The notes beneath the pieces were generated by a model, which was not told the origin of the DNA, made no database searches, and worked only from the letters and a program-made list of their open reading frames with translations. DNA of 64,000 nucleotides from DASZBX01 sp035943635 (GTDB taxonomy: Bacteria > Actinomycetota > Actinomycetes > Streptomycetales > Catenulisporaceae), in contig DASZBX010000031.1 of the NCBI GenBank assembly GCA_035943635.1, positions 1-64,000 of the forward strand, given 5' to 3'. Of the stretch, positions 26,001 to 33,938 are shown one piece after another. Position 1 is the first letter of the stretch. Every line of letters begins with the position of its first letter. A program made the translations under genes and the position numbers.

Positions 26001-27686
26001 GCGGCCCTCGCCAAGCGGATGCAGCCCGGCCGGCACTACGAGATCGACCGGCCGGCGCGCCGCGTGGTCGCGACCGACGCGGGAATCGCGCTCGTGCAGG
26101 ACACCCTCGGTATCGACAGTCTCTACACCGAGGACGACATCCCCTTGGCCGACCACCTGAATCTCGCGCTCCAGGCCAAGGAGTTCCATCAGCGCGGCGT
26201 CGACTACGACCTGCGCGGCGGCGCGATCGTCGTCCTCGACGAAAGCACCGGCCGGGCCCGGGTGAACTCGACCTTCGACGACGGGATGCACCAGGCGATC
26301 GAGGCGAAGGAGGGCCTGGCGCCGAGCCCGAGAGCGGTCACCCGGCTGCGGATCGGCACACGCGGATACCTCGGCGAGTACGCGGCGATCGGCGGCCTGG
26401 CCACGGCCGTCGGTTTCAGCGACGAGGTGTTCCACCTCTGCTACGGCGTCAACGCCGTGCGCATCCCGCCCGACGCGCCGGTCTCGCGGACCGACGGGGA
26501 CGACTGGGTGTTCCTCACCGACGACGCCCGCCTGACCGCCCTGGCCGACCTCGTCCGAGGCCGGCACGCGACCGGCCAGCCCGTGCTCGTCGACGTCGGC
26601 TCGACCCCGCTGGCCGAGCAGCTCGGCGCCGCACTCGACCGGCTCGACGTCCCGCACACGACCCTGACCACGCGCAATCGAGAGCACGAGTCCCGGATCC
26701 TGGGCGCCGCCGGCCGCGCGGGCCGGGTCACGGTCGCCGTGAACGCGCACCTGAGCCTCGTGCACATCCCGCTCGGCGGCCCCGACCCGAGCCCGGCCGA
26801 CCAGGACGCGGTCGCGGCCGTCGGCGGACTGCTGGTCGTCGGCGCGCAGCGGCACGTCGAACGCTGGCGCGACGACCGCCTGCGCGAGGCGGCCGGCCGG
26901 GACGGGCGCCGCGGCGAGAGCCGGTTCCTGCTCGCGATGACCGACCCGGTGACGCAGGGCACGTGGACCCCCGGCTTCGTCGGCGACCAGCAGCTGTCGA
27001 GCATGATGCTGACCTGGGGAATCGAGTCCCGGCAACGACAACTCGCCGCCCTGCACCTGGAGCAGCTCAAGCAGCAGCTGGCGTTCGACGCGGTGGAGGA
27101 ACGCCACCGCCGGGCCTTCTGCGCCCTGCGCGAACGCGCCCTGACCGGACGGGACATCAGCACCCTCACCTACGGCTATCTGCTCGACACGCTCGAGCGC
27201 ATGGTCCGCGAGCACTCGGACTGGACCACACTCGACGCCGCACTGAGCCGCCTGTGCGGACCGCGGGTCGACCAATTCGCCCTGCCAGCCGGGGAATTCG
27301 CACTGCCGGCCGATGAATCGCAGCCACCACTCGCCGGCACGGAACAATCCTCGGCCCAGGACTGGGATCCCGATGCGGTGCTGACCATGGTGACGGCCAT
27401 CGGCGACCGCGCGTGGTCCGCCCGCGAACAGCACCTGGGCACCGGGACCTGGACCGAACTGCAGCGCAGAGTACTGCTATCGCTGCTGGACCAGTCCTGG
27501 CCCGAGCATCTGGCCGCCCTGGCCGACCTGCGCCGATCCGCTCCCCTGGCCGCCCTGCGCAACGCCGACCCGCTGACCGAGTACGAACGCGCCGCCGAAG
27601 CCCACGTCGCCGAGATGCACGCCGCCCTCCAGGAGCAGACCGTGGGCTACCTGATGAACCTGCAAGTCCGGATCGAGCCCGCGTAG
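23085..27686 (+). CDS. Giant membrane NTPase-TPR protein with a catalytically degenerate SecA-like C-terminal half
   Basis: A 1533-residue protein. Two hydrophobic segments (about 56-76 and 78-97) anchor it. A P-loop NTPase follows: IIGDSKAGKSRMA (G179-S186) and Walker B VIWLDELDVYL (~225-235). Sel1/TPR-like repeats occupy ~525-715 (EAERHYRIAADAGHIDGSYA and copies). Residues ~750-1532 align in order with SecA: LRGHTGMFRRRLAAGEDLDA, ALPAYLNALAGRPVHVLSVD, LAEFAFDYLRDRRV, LGIDSLYTEDDIPLADHLNL, VDYDLRGGAIVVLDESTGR, HQAIEAKEGL, GQPVLVDVGSTPLAEQLG, and the C-terminal helical domain RRVLLSLLDQSWPEHLAALA...YLMNLQV. The SecA Walker A (TGEGKT) reads RARRGRL, the DEVD box reads PHADLQ, and the arginine-finger motif reads REAAGRDGRRGES. 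The SecA ATPase is therefore dead, while the N-terminal NTPase looks intact. The start is uncertain: GTG 23196 has a better ribosome site (AGGGGGGACC). Confidence 0.88.
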   Translation: MGEMTDNKLGYPILFRRRSGRGRSREMVRTTVRAGGTVVSGRVAVKSREHGGARALWYPLLLVLAAAGWVAADLLKASMSVQLATALAAAVVPIVISSLRDQTEQEDELTRVLRTHLRIYGSAQGIPLVCSITDLTVLAVTSVREPLDGAARTTQYVLRDQDALLDRLLGTATFVLIIGDSKAGKSRMAAEAARRCFPDRRLVYPYTAESVLALLDAGLDLAESVIWLDELDVYLEANALSRLLDQLAGPDAPAGVTVLATMTERAFGANLPHDGHQPPHWPVLRRAARLRLDRLFSAAERARAAEAYDDPHLLSALDHYGLAEYLAAGPDLLERLDHGLAEVGASGALAFGAPPVSCAPGDLGADSAAIAAAADTAEIADPARATEPGQLIGAVVVLAVVHWSRAGLARPVPAQILILLTGGYAAARGLPAPDQAQIDQGLAWARKPVYGVSSLLFEAADGYVAFDYVVDHADERLTAAIPDETWNAALAAARGWEEALRIGFAAHRRDRADVAVRAFDLAARSSTQAGRSLACFNLALALERTNRLQEAQEQYLRAAADGHTEAALAAGRLLQAQGETAEAERHYRIAADAGHIDGSYALGMLLRADNPDQALHHLATAADHGHTDAAFAAGTLLRSQGAADEARRHYRMAADAGHVDSSYALGMLLRALDPDESLRRLTTAADHGHADAAYTAALQLREQGNTTAAGRFFRIAAENRESGGIQRFTPAAEVLHVAPPRLRLRGGAEKLRRCESLLARTADLEQTMADRPDGRLRGHTGMFRRRLAAGEDLDALAPEAFATLREAARRIAGLDGGDEEILAGAAMHHGLVAQVRARRGRLLALALPAYLNALAGRPVHVLSVDEPAARRDAERLGPVLRFLGLDTGTLAADMLQEPRRLVYDNEVVFGTLAEFAFDYLRDRRVLEAGQRIQGELGLALVPHADLQLLDRLDESFRLPGPAQAASPWFGPFAALAKRMQPGRHYEIDRPARRVVATDAGIALVQDTLGIDSLYTEDDIPLADHLNLALQAKEFHQRGVDYDLRGGAIVVLDESTGRARVNSTFDDGMHQAIEAKEGLAPSPRAVTRLRIGTRGYLGEYAAIGGLATAVGFSDEVFHLCYGVNAVRIPPDAPVSRTDGDDWVFLTDDARLTALADLVRGRHATGQPVLVDVGSTPLAEQLGAALDRLDVPHTTLTTRNREHESRILGAAGRAGRVTVAVNAHLSLVHIPLGGPDPSPADQDAVAAVGGLLVVGAQRHVERWRDDRLREAAGRDGRRGESRFLLAMTDPVTQGTWTPGFVGDQQLSSMMLTWGIESRQRQLAALHLEQLKQQLAFDAVEERHRRAFCALRERALTGRDISTLTYGYLLDTLERMVREHSDWTTLDAALSRLCGPRVDQFALPAGEFALPADESQPPLAGTEQSSAQDWDPDAVLTMVTAIGDRAWSAREQHLGTGTWTELQRRVLLSLLDQSWPEHLAALADLRRSAPLAALRNADPLTEYERAAEAHVAEMHAALQEQTVGYLMNLQVRIEPA

Positions 27687-27762
27687 CCGGACGATCCGCC
27701 GCGCCGCACATGCGTCCACGGAGACAGTTCCTCAGGTGCCCGGACGACGAGCCGCACTCGCG

Positions 27763-27780
27763 GGTGCCGGGCCCGGCACC
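27763..27780. terminator. 18 bp palindrome between convergent genes
   Basis: GGTGCCGGGCCCGGCACC is perfectly self-complementary and lies between the stop codons of the SecA-like gene and the convergent 172-residue gene. It may be a bidirectional terminator, although a loopless stem makes this uncertain. Confidence 0.45.
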
Positions 27781-27790
27781 GTTCGGCCGC

Positions 27791-28309
27791 TCAGTGCCCG
27801 GTCGCCGCGGAGAACAGTTCCTCGACGTCCTCCTCGCTCTCGCCCTCGATCAGCCGGCCGCCGTAAGTGCCCAGCAGGCTCACCGCGGTCTGCCGGGCCA
27901 CCTGCCCGAGGTTGCCGATCATCGCGGTCACGTACTCGAGCATCTCGGGGCTCTCCGGCCCGACCAGGCTCAGCGGCAGCTGCAACTGCATGCCGGTGAG
28001 CACCAGCCCGTCCCCGCGGCGGCTGGCGAACGGCGAGGCGAACCGGAACCGCTCCTCCGGCAGGGCCATCAGCCGGAACAGCTCCCCGGCCGGCTTGAGC
28101 CCGATCCCGCCGGCCCCGACGATCTCGATCGAGGCGGCCGCCGACGCGGAGTCGGGCGTCACGACCACCAGCGCGAACCCCAGCGGCCCGACGAACCGCC
28201 ACATCCGCAGCTCGCCGACCGAGGAGTCCGTGGTCTTGTACACGCCCTGCTGATTCTTCAACGCCGCGAACCCGTCGATCAACTCCGACACGACAGCGGA
28301 TGACGCCAT
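27791..28309 (-). CDS. Uncharacterised protein, possible secretion-chaperone/YbjN-like fold
   Basis: A 172-residue soluble protein from ATG 28309 (GAGAGGGAACATC upstream). I do not recognise it with confidence. It alternates predicted strands (GVYKTTDSSVGELRMWRFVG, FALVVVTPDS, GDGLVLTGMQLQLPLSLVG) with a C-terminal helix (MLEYVTAMIGNLGQVARQTA) and an acidic tail (EGESEEDVEELFSA). The pattern and size recall YbjN/type-III-chaperone-like (TY-Chap) proteins, but that is a guess. It converges on the SecA-like gene. If the fold guess is right, a chaperone-like partner beside a SecA-derived protein would make sense. Confidence 0.6.
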   Translation of the reverse strand: MASSAVVSELIDGFAALKNQQGVYKTTDSSVGELRMWRFVGPLGFALVVVTPDSASAAASIEIVGAGGIGLKPAGELFRLMALPEERFRFASPFASRRGDGLVLTGMQLQLPLSLVGPESPEMLEYVTAMIGNLGQVARQTAVSLLGTYGGRLIEGESEEDVEELFSAATGH

Positions 28310-28552
28310 GATGTTCCCTCTCCGACGCGACGACCCGAACCCACACCGTTCCCACAACCCCGGACGGCCTCTTCCATCACCGTATCATCGTGCATTGATC
28401 CATTTGCCGTGTTGCGGACATGCTGCGTCGATACCGGGCCCTTCGGCGAGGCTACACCGCGGCCGCCGGGAGCGACCCGCGCCACGCGCCGCGGCGCACC
28501 GCCGCGCCGAGGAGCGGGCGCCGGTGGATACTGAACACCGGAGGTCACCCTG

Positions 28553-29110
28553 ATGGTGTTCGAGAACGTCCAGGCCACCGCCGCCGAACGGGCCGCGGCC
28601 CGGCCGGGCGACGAGTCGGTGCGCCCGGCCGACGTGGTGATGGACCGGGCGTTCACCGTTCCGGGCGATTCCGCGCAGGTCTGGCCGTGGATCGCGCAAC
28701 TGGGCAAGGCCCGGGCCGGGTGGTACCTGCCTCGCCGGGTCGAGCGGGCGTTGCCGCGCTCCCGGCGGACGACGTGGGCCGTCCAGCCGGCCTGGCAGCA
28801 CCTGGACGTCGGCGACATCATCCCGGACTGCGGCGGCCGGCGTGAGACGTTCGAGGTCGCGGCCATCGATCCGCCGCACTCGATCGTGTACCGCTCCCGG
28901 CGGCGGCAGACCGAGGTCACCTGGTCGATCACCATCGAGCCGCTCCCGACCGGCCCCGGCCCTGCCCGCTCGCGGGTGTTCCTGCGGCTGCGGATGGCGC
29001 CGATCCGGCACAAGCGGCTGGCCGAGACGGTCGGCGACTGGTTCGACCTGCTGACCGTCGCCGGGATGGCGGCCGGGCTCGCTCAGCGCTTGGACCAGGA
29101 GCAGCGGTAG
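28553..29110 (+). CDS. SRPBCC (START/Bet v1-like) family protein
   Basis: A 185-residue helix-grip protein: VVMDRAFTVPGDSAQVWPWI (first strand and helix), QLGKARAGWYLPR, LDVGDIIPDCGG, and later strands FEVAAIDPPHSIVYR and TWSITIEP, followed by the long C-terminal helix. Such proteins bind hydrophobic ligands, and many act as polyketide cyclases or lipid carriers; the ligand here is unknown. ATG 28553 has GGAGG eight bases upstream. It is divergent from the 172-residue gene and convergent with glpD. Confidence 0.82.
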   Translation: MVFENVQATAAERAAARPGDESVRPADVVMDRAFTVPGDSAQVWPWIAQLGKARAGWYLPRRVERALPRSRRTTWAVQPAWQHLDVGDIIPDCGGRRETFEVAAIDPPHSIVYRSRRRQTEVTWSITIEPLPTGPGPARSRVFLRLRMAPIRHKRLAETVGDWFDLLTVAGMAAGLAQRLDQEQR

Positions 29111-29196
29111 CGCGAGCGGTGATTCGTCGCGGCGATCGCGCCGGGATTGTGATCCGCTTCGGCTCGCCGCTCTGACGCCGCCTTCTGGCCACACGC

Positions 29197-29246
29197 GGGT
29201 CCGGGCGCCAGAGCGTGCCGCAAGGCCCACGCTGACGCCCGAACCC
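29197..29246. terminator. Hairpin between the SRPBCC gene and glpD
   Basis: GGGTCCGGGCG (29197-29207) pairs with CGCCCGAACCC (29236-29246) with one mismatch, and AGCGTG/CACGCT pair inside it. It sits between two convergent stop codons. Confidence 0.5.
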
Positions 29247-29260
29247 GGGCGACGCCGCCC

Positions 29261-31027
29261 TCAGACCGCAGGAGTCGAAGCGACAGTCGAGTCCGGAGCA
29301 ACCGCCGAACCGGAAGCATCCGGAGCGACCACATCGAACAGATCCGGCGCCTCCCGCCGAGCCTGGTCCGCGGTCGAATCGTCCGCCCGCAGCTGCGAGG
29401 CGCGCTCCGCTTCCACCCTTCCGAGGTAGCGCTCGACCTCCGTGCGGGTGGCCTCCGCGCTCCACCCCAGGATCGGGGCGACCAGACCCGCCACCTCGGT
29501 CGCGGCCGCCACACCGCGGTCCCACTCCTCGATCGAGATCCGCGTGCGGCGGGTCAGGATGTCCTCCAGGTGCAGCGCGCCCTCGTGCGAGGCCGCGTAC
29601 ACCGCCTCCACCCGCAGGTAGTCGTCCGCGCCGGCCAGCGGTTCGGCCAGCGACTTGTCGGCGGCGATCAGCTCGAACAGTTCGTCGACGCACGAGCCGT
29701 ACCGGTGCAGCAGGTGCTCGACCCGGGCCGGGTGCACGCCGGAGCGCTGGGCCAGGCGGCGCCGCTCGTTCCACACCGCGGCGTACCCCTCCGCGCCCAG
29801 GATCTGGACCTTCTCCGTCACCGACTCGGGGACCGCCGCGTCCAGGTCCGCCACCGCCGCGTCGACGGCGTCCTTCGCCATCACCCGGTAGGTGGTGAAC
29901 TTGCCGCCGGTCACGATCACCAGGCCCGGGGACGGGGAGTCGACCACGTGCTCGCGGGAGAGCTGGCTGGTCTGATCGGACTCGCCGGACACCAGCGGGC
30001 GCAGGCCCGCGTACACGCCCTGGATGTCCTCGCGGGTCAGCGGCTTGGCCAGCACGGCGTTGACGTGGTCGAGCAGGTAGTCGATGTCGCTGCTGCTGGC
30101 CGCCGGGTGGTTGCGGTCCAGTTGCCAGTCCGTGTCGGTCGTGCCGATCAGCCAGTGCCGGCCCCACGGGATCACGAACAGCACGCTCTTCTCGGTCCGG
30201 GCGATCAGCCCGGTGTCCAGGTTGATCCGGTCGCGCGGGACCACCAGGTGCACGCCCTTGGCCGCGCGGACCGAGACGCTGCCGCGGGTCTGGGCCAGGC
30301 CGTGCACGTCGTCCGTCCACACGCCGGTCGCGCAGATCACCCGGCGGGCCCGGACCCGGATCTCGCCCTCGCCCTCCAGGTCGCGCACGACCGCGCCGGT
30401 CACCCGCTCGCCCTCGTGCAGGAAACCGGTCACCCGGGCGCGGGTGACGACCTGGGCGCCGTACTGGGCGGCCGTGCGGGCCAGCATCATCGTGTACCGG
30501 GCGTCGTCCACCTGCGCGTCGTAGTACTGGATCGCGCCGACGAACGAGTCCGGGCGCAGGCCCGGGGCCCGGCGCAGCGCGGCGGACTTGGACAGGTGCC
30601 GGTGCCGGGGCAGCGCGCGGGTGCCGCCGACGCCCATGGTGTCGTACATCAGGACGCCCACACCTATATACGCGCGCTCCCACACGCGGTGGCGCAGCGG
30701 CAGCAGGAACGGGATGGGCCGCACCAGGTGCGGGGCGATCTTGTCGAGCAGGATGCTGCGTTCGGTCAGAGCCTCCCGGACCAGGCCGAAGTCGCGCTGC
30801 TCCAGGTAGCGCAGGCCGCCGTGGATCAGCTTGCTGGACCGGCTGGAGGTGCCGGCGGCCCAGTCCCGGGCCTCGACCAGGGCCACGGACAGGCCGCGGG
30901 AGACCGCGTCCAGTGCGGCGCCGGCGCCCACGACTCCGCCGCCGACCACCAGGACGTCGAACTCTTCCTCGGCCAGCTGCTGGAGCGCGGTCAGCCGGTA
31001 CTGTGCGCCTAGGGGTGTGGATTTCAC
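29261..31027 (-). CDS. glpD: Glycerol-3-phosphate dehydrogenase (FAD, respiratory)
   Basis: A 588-residue FAD enzyme oxidising glycerol-3-phosphate to dihydroxyacetone phosphate and passing electrons to quinone at the membrane. The FAD motif is VLVVGGGVVGAGAALDAVSR. Family motifs follow: SSRSSKLIHGGLRYLEQRDF, VICATGVWTDDVHGL, KGVHLVVPRDRI, VLFVIPWGRHWLIGTTDTDW, and VTGGKFTTYRVMAKD before the C-terminal helical cap. I chose GTG 31027 (AGAGGACCAC upstream) over ATG 31048, which has no ribosome site. The last ~45 residues (from RREAPDLFDVVAPDASG) are a low-complexity extension. It is the third gene of glpF-glpK-glpD. Confidence 0.95.
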   Translation of the reverse strand: MKSTPLGAQYRLTALQQLAEEEFDVLVVGGGVVGAGAALDAVSRGLSVALVEARDWAAGTSSRSSKLIHGGLRYLEQRDFGLVREALTERSILLDKIAPHLVRPIPFLLPLRHRVWERAYIGVGVLMYDTMGVGGTRALPRHRHLSKSAALRRAPGLRPDSFVGAIQYYDAQVDDARYTMMLARTAAQYGAQVVTRARVTGFLHEGERVTGAVVRDLEGEGEIRVRARRVICATGVWTDDVHGLAQTRGSVSVRAAKGVHLVVPRDRINLDTGLIARTEKSVLFVIPWGRHWLIGTTDTDWQLDRNHPAASSSDIDYLLDHVNAVLAKPLTREDIQGVYAGLRPLVSGESDQTSQLSREHVVDSPSPGLVIVTGGKFTTYRVMAKDAVDAAVADLDAAVPESVTEKVQILGAEGYAAVWNERRRLAQRSGVHPARVEHLLHRYGSCVDELFELIAADKSLAEPLAGADDYLRVEAVYAASHEGALHLEDILTRRTRISIEEWDRGVAAATEVAGLVAPILGWSAEATRTEVERYLGRVEAERASQLRADDSTADQARREAPDLFDVVAPDASGSAVAPDSTVASTPAV

Positions 31028-31185
31028 CGTGGTCCTCTTTTCCTTCATCACGACTGAACGTCTGCGCCTCCGTGCGCGGGATTCGCGGCACGTCGGCGCT
31101 GGTCTTCTGGTCGGCGCGTGCGGTCGGCACGTCGCCGCTGGGGCGGTAAAGGGCCGGCGGCGGTCGGCCGCCGGCCGCGTGCGGA

Positions 31186-32712
31186 TCAGTCCTCTTCGTC
31201 GAGGTCGATCCAGTCCAGGGTGCGCTCGACGGCCTTCTTCCAGCCCTTGTAGCCCTTGGCCCGCTTGGCCTCGTCCCAGGCCGGCTGCCAGCGCTTGTCC
31301 TCGTTCCAGTTGCTGACCAGCTCGTCGGTGTTCTGCCAGAACCCGACCGCCAGGCCCGCGGCGTACGCGGCGCCGAGCGCGGTGGTCTCGGCGACGACCG
31401 GCTTGGACACCGGCACGCCCAGCACGTCGGCCTGGATCTGCATGGCCAGCTCGTTCGCCGTCACGCCGCCGTCCACCCGCAGCACCTCCAGGTGCACGCC
31501 CGAGTCCTGCTCCATCGCCTCGACCACGTCGCGGGTCTGGTAGCAGATCGACTCCAGGGTGGCCCGGGCCAGGTGGGCGTTGGTGTTGTAGCGCGACAGG
31601 CCGACGATCGCGCCGCGGGCGTCGGAACGCCAGTAGGGGGCGAACAGGCCGGAGAAGGCCGGGACGAAGTACACCCCGCCGTTGTCCTCGACCTGCCGGG
31701 CCAGCGACTCGCTCTCGGAGGCGCCGGAGATGATGCCGAGCTGGTCGCGCAGCCACTGCACCGCGGACCCGGTCACCGCGATCGAGCCCTCCAGCGCGTA
31801 CACCGGCTTGCTGTCGCCGAACTGGTAGGCGACCGTGGTCAGCAGGCCGTTGCTGGAGCGGACCAGTTCCTCGCCGGTGTTCAGCAGCAGGAAGTTGCCG
31901 GTGCCGTAGGTGTTCTTGGCCGAGCCGGGGGTGAAGCAGACCTGGCCGACCGTGGCCGCCTGCTGGTCGCCGAGGTCGCCGGTCAGCGGCACCTCGCCGT
32001 GCAGCGGGCCGTCGGCGCGGGTCACGCCGTACCCGGCCGGGTCCGAGGACGGGCGGATCTGCGGGAGCATGGCGCGCGGGACGTTGAAGAAGCCGAGCAG
32101 CTCCTCGTCCCAGTCCAGGGTTTCGAGGTTCATCAGCATGGTACGGCTGGCGTTGGTGACGTCGGTGACGTGCACGCCGCCGTCCACGCCGCCGGTCAGG
32201 TTCCACAGCAGCCAGGAGTCGGTGTTGCCGAACACCGCGTCCCCGGCCTCGGCGGCCTCGCGCAGGCCGTCGACGTTCTCCAGCAGCCACTGGATCTTGC
32301 CGCCGGAGAAGTAGGTGGCCGGGGGCAGGCCGGCCTTGCGCCGGATCACCTGGCCGCGCTCGTCCTTGTCCAGGGCGGCCGCGATCCGGTCGGTGCGGGT
32401 GTCCTGCCACACGATCGCGTTGTGGTACGGCCGGCCGGTGCGCTTGTTCCACACCACCGCGGTCTCCCGCTGGTTGGTGATGCCGAGCGCGGCCAGGTCG
32501 GCTGCGTGCAGGTGGGCGTGGTTGAGGGTGGTCTCGATCACGGAGCGGGTGCGCTCCCAGATCTCGGTCGGGTCGTGCTCGACCCAGCCGGCCTGCGGCA
32601 GGATCTGGGAGTGCTCCAACTGGTGCCGGGCGATCTCGTTGCCGCCGTGGTCGAAGATCATGAAGCGGGTGCTGGTGGTGCCCTGGTCTACTGCGCCGAC
32701 GAAGTCAGGCAT
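31186..32712 (-). CDS. glpK: Glycerol kinase
   Basis: A 508-residue FGGY-family kinase phosphorylating glycerol to glycerol-3-phosphate. The ATP/substrate N-terminus is FVGAVDQGTTSTRFMIFDH. The glycerol-binding segment ITNQRETAVVWNKRTGRP, LWNLTGG, the phosphate loop KNTYGTGNFLLLNTGEE, YALEGSIAVTGSAVQWLRD and LRVDGGVTANELAMQ are all intact, with no missing catalytic residue. AAAGG lies upstream of ATG 32712. It sits between glpF and glpD, and the operon faces gylR. A second kinase gene lies on the other side of gylR. Confidence 0.96.
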   Translation of the reverse strand: MPDFVGAVDQGTTSTRFMIFDHGGNEIARHQLEHSQILPQAGWVEHDPTEIWERTRSVIETTLNHAHLHAADLAALGITNQRETAVVWNKRTGRPYHNAIVWQDTRTDRIAAALDKDERGQVIRRKAGLPPATYFSGGKIQWLLENVDGLREAAEAGDAVFGNTDSWLLWNLTGGVDGGVHVTDVTNASRTMLMNLETLDWDEELLGFFNVPRAMLPQIRPSSDPAGYGVTRADGPLHGEVPLTGDLGDQQAATVGQVCFTPGSAKNTYGTGNFLLLNTGEELVRSSNGLLTTVAYQFGDSKPVYALEGSIAVTGSAVQWLRDQLGIISGASESESLARQVEDNGGVYFVPAFSGLFAPYWRSDARGAIVGLSRYNTNAHLARATLESICYQTRDVVEAMEQDSGVHLEVLRVDGGVTANELAMQIQADVLGVPVSKPVVAETTALGAAYAAGLAVGFWQNTDELVSNWNEDKRWQPAWDEAKRAKGYKGWKKAVERTLDWIDLDEED

Positions 32713-32800
32713 GGCTTGGTCGCCTTTCTGGAAGTTTGACGGGTGATCACGGGCCGGGTGTCCGCGGGCCGGGCGGTCTCGCGGACCTGCGCGGGGGACG

Positions 32801-33637
32801 TCATGCGGACGGGCGCCCGGTTTCGGCCGCGCCGATCGGCTCGAGGCCGGGCTCCAGGTCGTCGTTCGGCAGGTGCGGGCTGATCAGCAGGCGGTAGAGC
32901 CCGGCGCCGATCACGCCGCCGATCAGCGGGCCGATGACGGGCACCCAGAAGTACAGGTGCCCGTACTGGTCCCGCCAGGCGTCGTGGTAGCCGGTCAGAT
33001 ACTCGGCCAGGCGCGGGCCGAAGTCGCGGGCCGGGTTGATCGCGTACCCGGCGTCGGTGCCCCAGGCGAAGCCGATCGCGACCACGATCAGGCCGACGAT
33101 GAACGGCGCGAGGTTCGCGGCCGGGGCGGAGTTCTTCACGTCGGTGACCGCGAGGATCAGGAACAACAGGATCGCGGTGCCGATGATCTGGTCGCGCAGG
33201 GCGCCCCACTCGGACACCGGCAGCGTGCCGTTGCCGGGCAGGGTGGAGAAGACTCCCTGCGTACCGGTGGTGGTGTGGTGCGGGTCGACCTTGTTGAGCA
33301 CCTCGGTGTAGTTCCACCGGACCAGCAGCGCGGCGACGAACGCGCCGACGGTCTGGGCCAGGGCGTACGGCGCGACCTTGCGCCATTCGAAGCCGGCGAA
33401 CACGGCCAGGGCCAGGGTGACCGCCGGGTTCAGGTGGGCGCCGCTGATCCGGCCGGCCACGTAGACGCCGAGGGTCACGCCCAGGCCCCAGGCCCAGGCG
33501 ATGCTGTCGTGGTCGCCGATCCCCCCGGCCACCACCTGGGCCACCACGCCCAGGCCTATCAGCATCAGGATCAGAGTGCCGGCGAACTCCGCCGCCAATT
33601 CCCCCGCGAGCCCGCGGGCTCGCAAACGAGCTACCAT
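32801..33637 (-). CDS. glpF: Glycerol facilitator (MIP/aquaglyceroporin)
   Basis: A 278-residue channel protein with six TM helices and both NPA boxes: ISGAHLNPAVTLALAVFAGF and AGYAINPARDFGPRLAEY. The Asp after the second NPA-Arg (NPARDFGPR) is the marker of glycerol facilitators versus water channels. ATG 33637 has AAGGAGGAGAC upstream. It is the first gene of the operon; the open frame extending upstream toward 34159 is antisense to gylR and is not coding. Control is probably by GylR through the boxes in the divergent spacer. Confidence 0.95.
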   Translation of the reverse strand: MVARLRARGLAGELAAEFAGTLILMLIGLGVVAQVVAGGIGDHDSIAWAWGLGVTLGVYVAGRISGAHLNPAVTLALAVFAGFEWRKVAPYALAQTVGAFVAALLVRWNYTEVLNKVDPHHTTTGTQGVFSTLPGNGTLPVSEWGALRDQIIGTAILLFLILAVTDVKNSAPAANLAPFIVGLIVVAIGFAWGTDAGYAINPARDFGPRLAEYLTGYHDAWRDQYGHLYFWVPVIGPLIGGVIGAGLYRLLISPHLPNDDLEPGLEPIGAAETGRPSA

Positions 33638-33768
33638 GTCTCCTCCTTGAGACGCGCGACCGCCGCCGACCGACCGGGACGCTTCGCGGGGCCGCGGACC
33701 GGGTGCGAACACCGGTGCGGCCACAAGGGAAAAGTAACCACCGTGAAATATCCGGTCAACGTACGCCG

Positions 33769-33783
33769 GTCGACAATGTCGAA
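33769..33783. promoter_or_regulatory. GylR box, glpF-proximal
   Basis: Read on the minus strand this is TTCGACATTGTCGAC, matching the second box with one mismatch in the outer arm. It lies 132 bp upstream of glpF. The remainder of the 301 bp spacer has no gene. Confidence 0.65.
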
Positions 33784-33895
33784 CTCTGGTCAGGACGGTG
33801 TCGGTGAAGTACGGTCGGGCCCCATGACGGATGGACTCGGCGCGCGCGTTCGCCCAGCTGACTCGACAGTAGCCGCTGGGACCCCTGAGGCGACG

Positions 33896-33910
33896 TTCGA
33901 CATAGTCGAA
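33896..33910. promoter_or_regulatory. GylR box, gylR-proximal
   Basis: TTCGAC-ATA-GTCGAA is a perfect inverted repeat (6 bp arms, 3 bp spacer), 28 bp upstream of the gylR start codon. It should serve autoregulation. Confidence 0.7.
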
Positions 33911-33938
33911 TGCCGGTCGAAGGGATATCATCGCTGCC

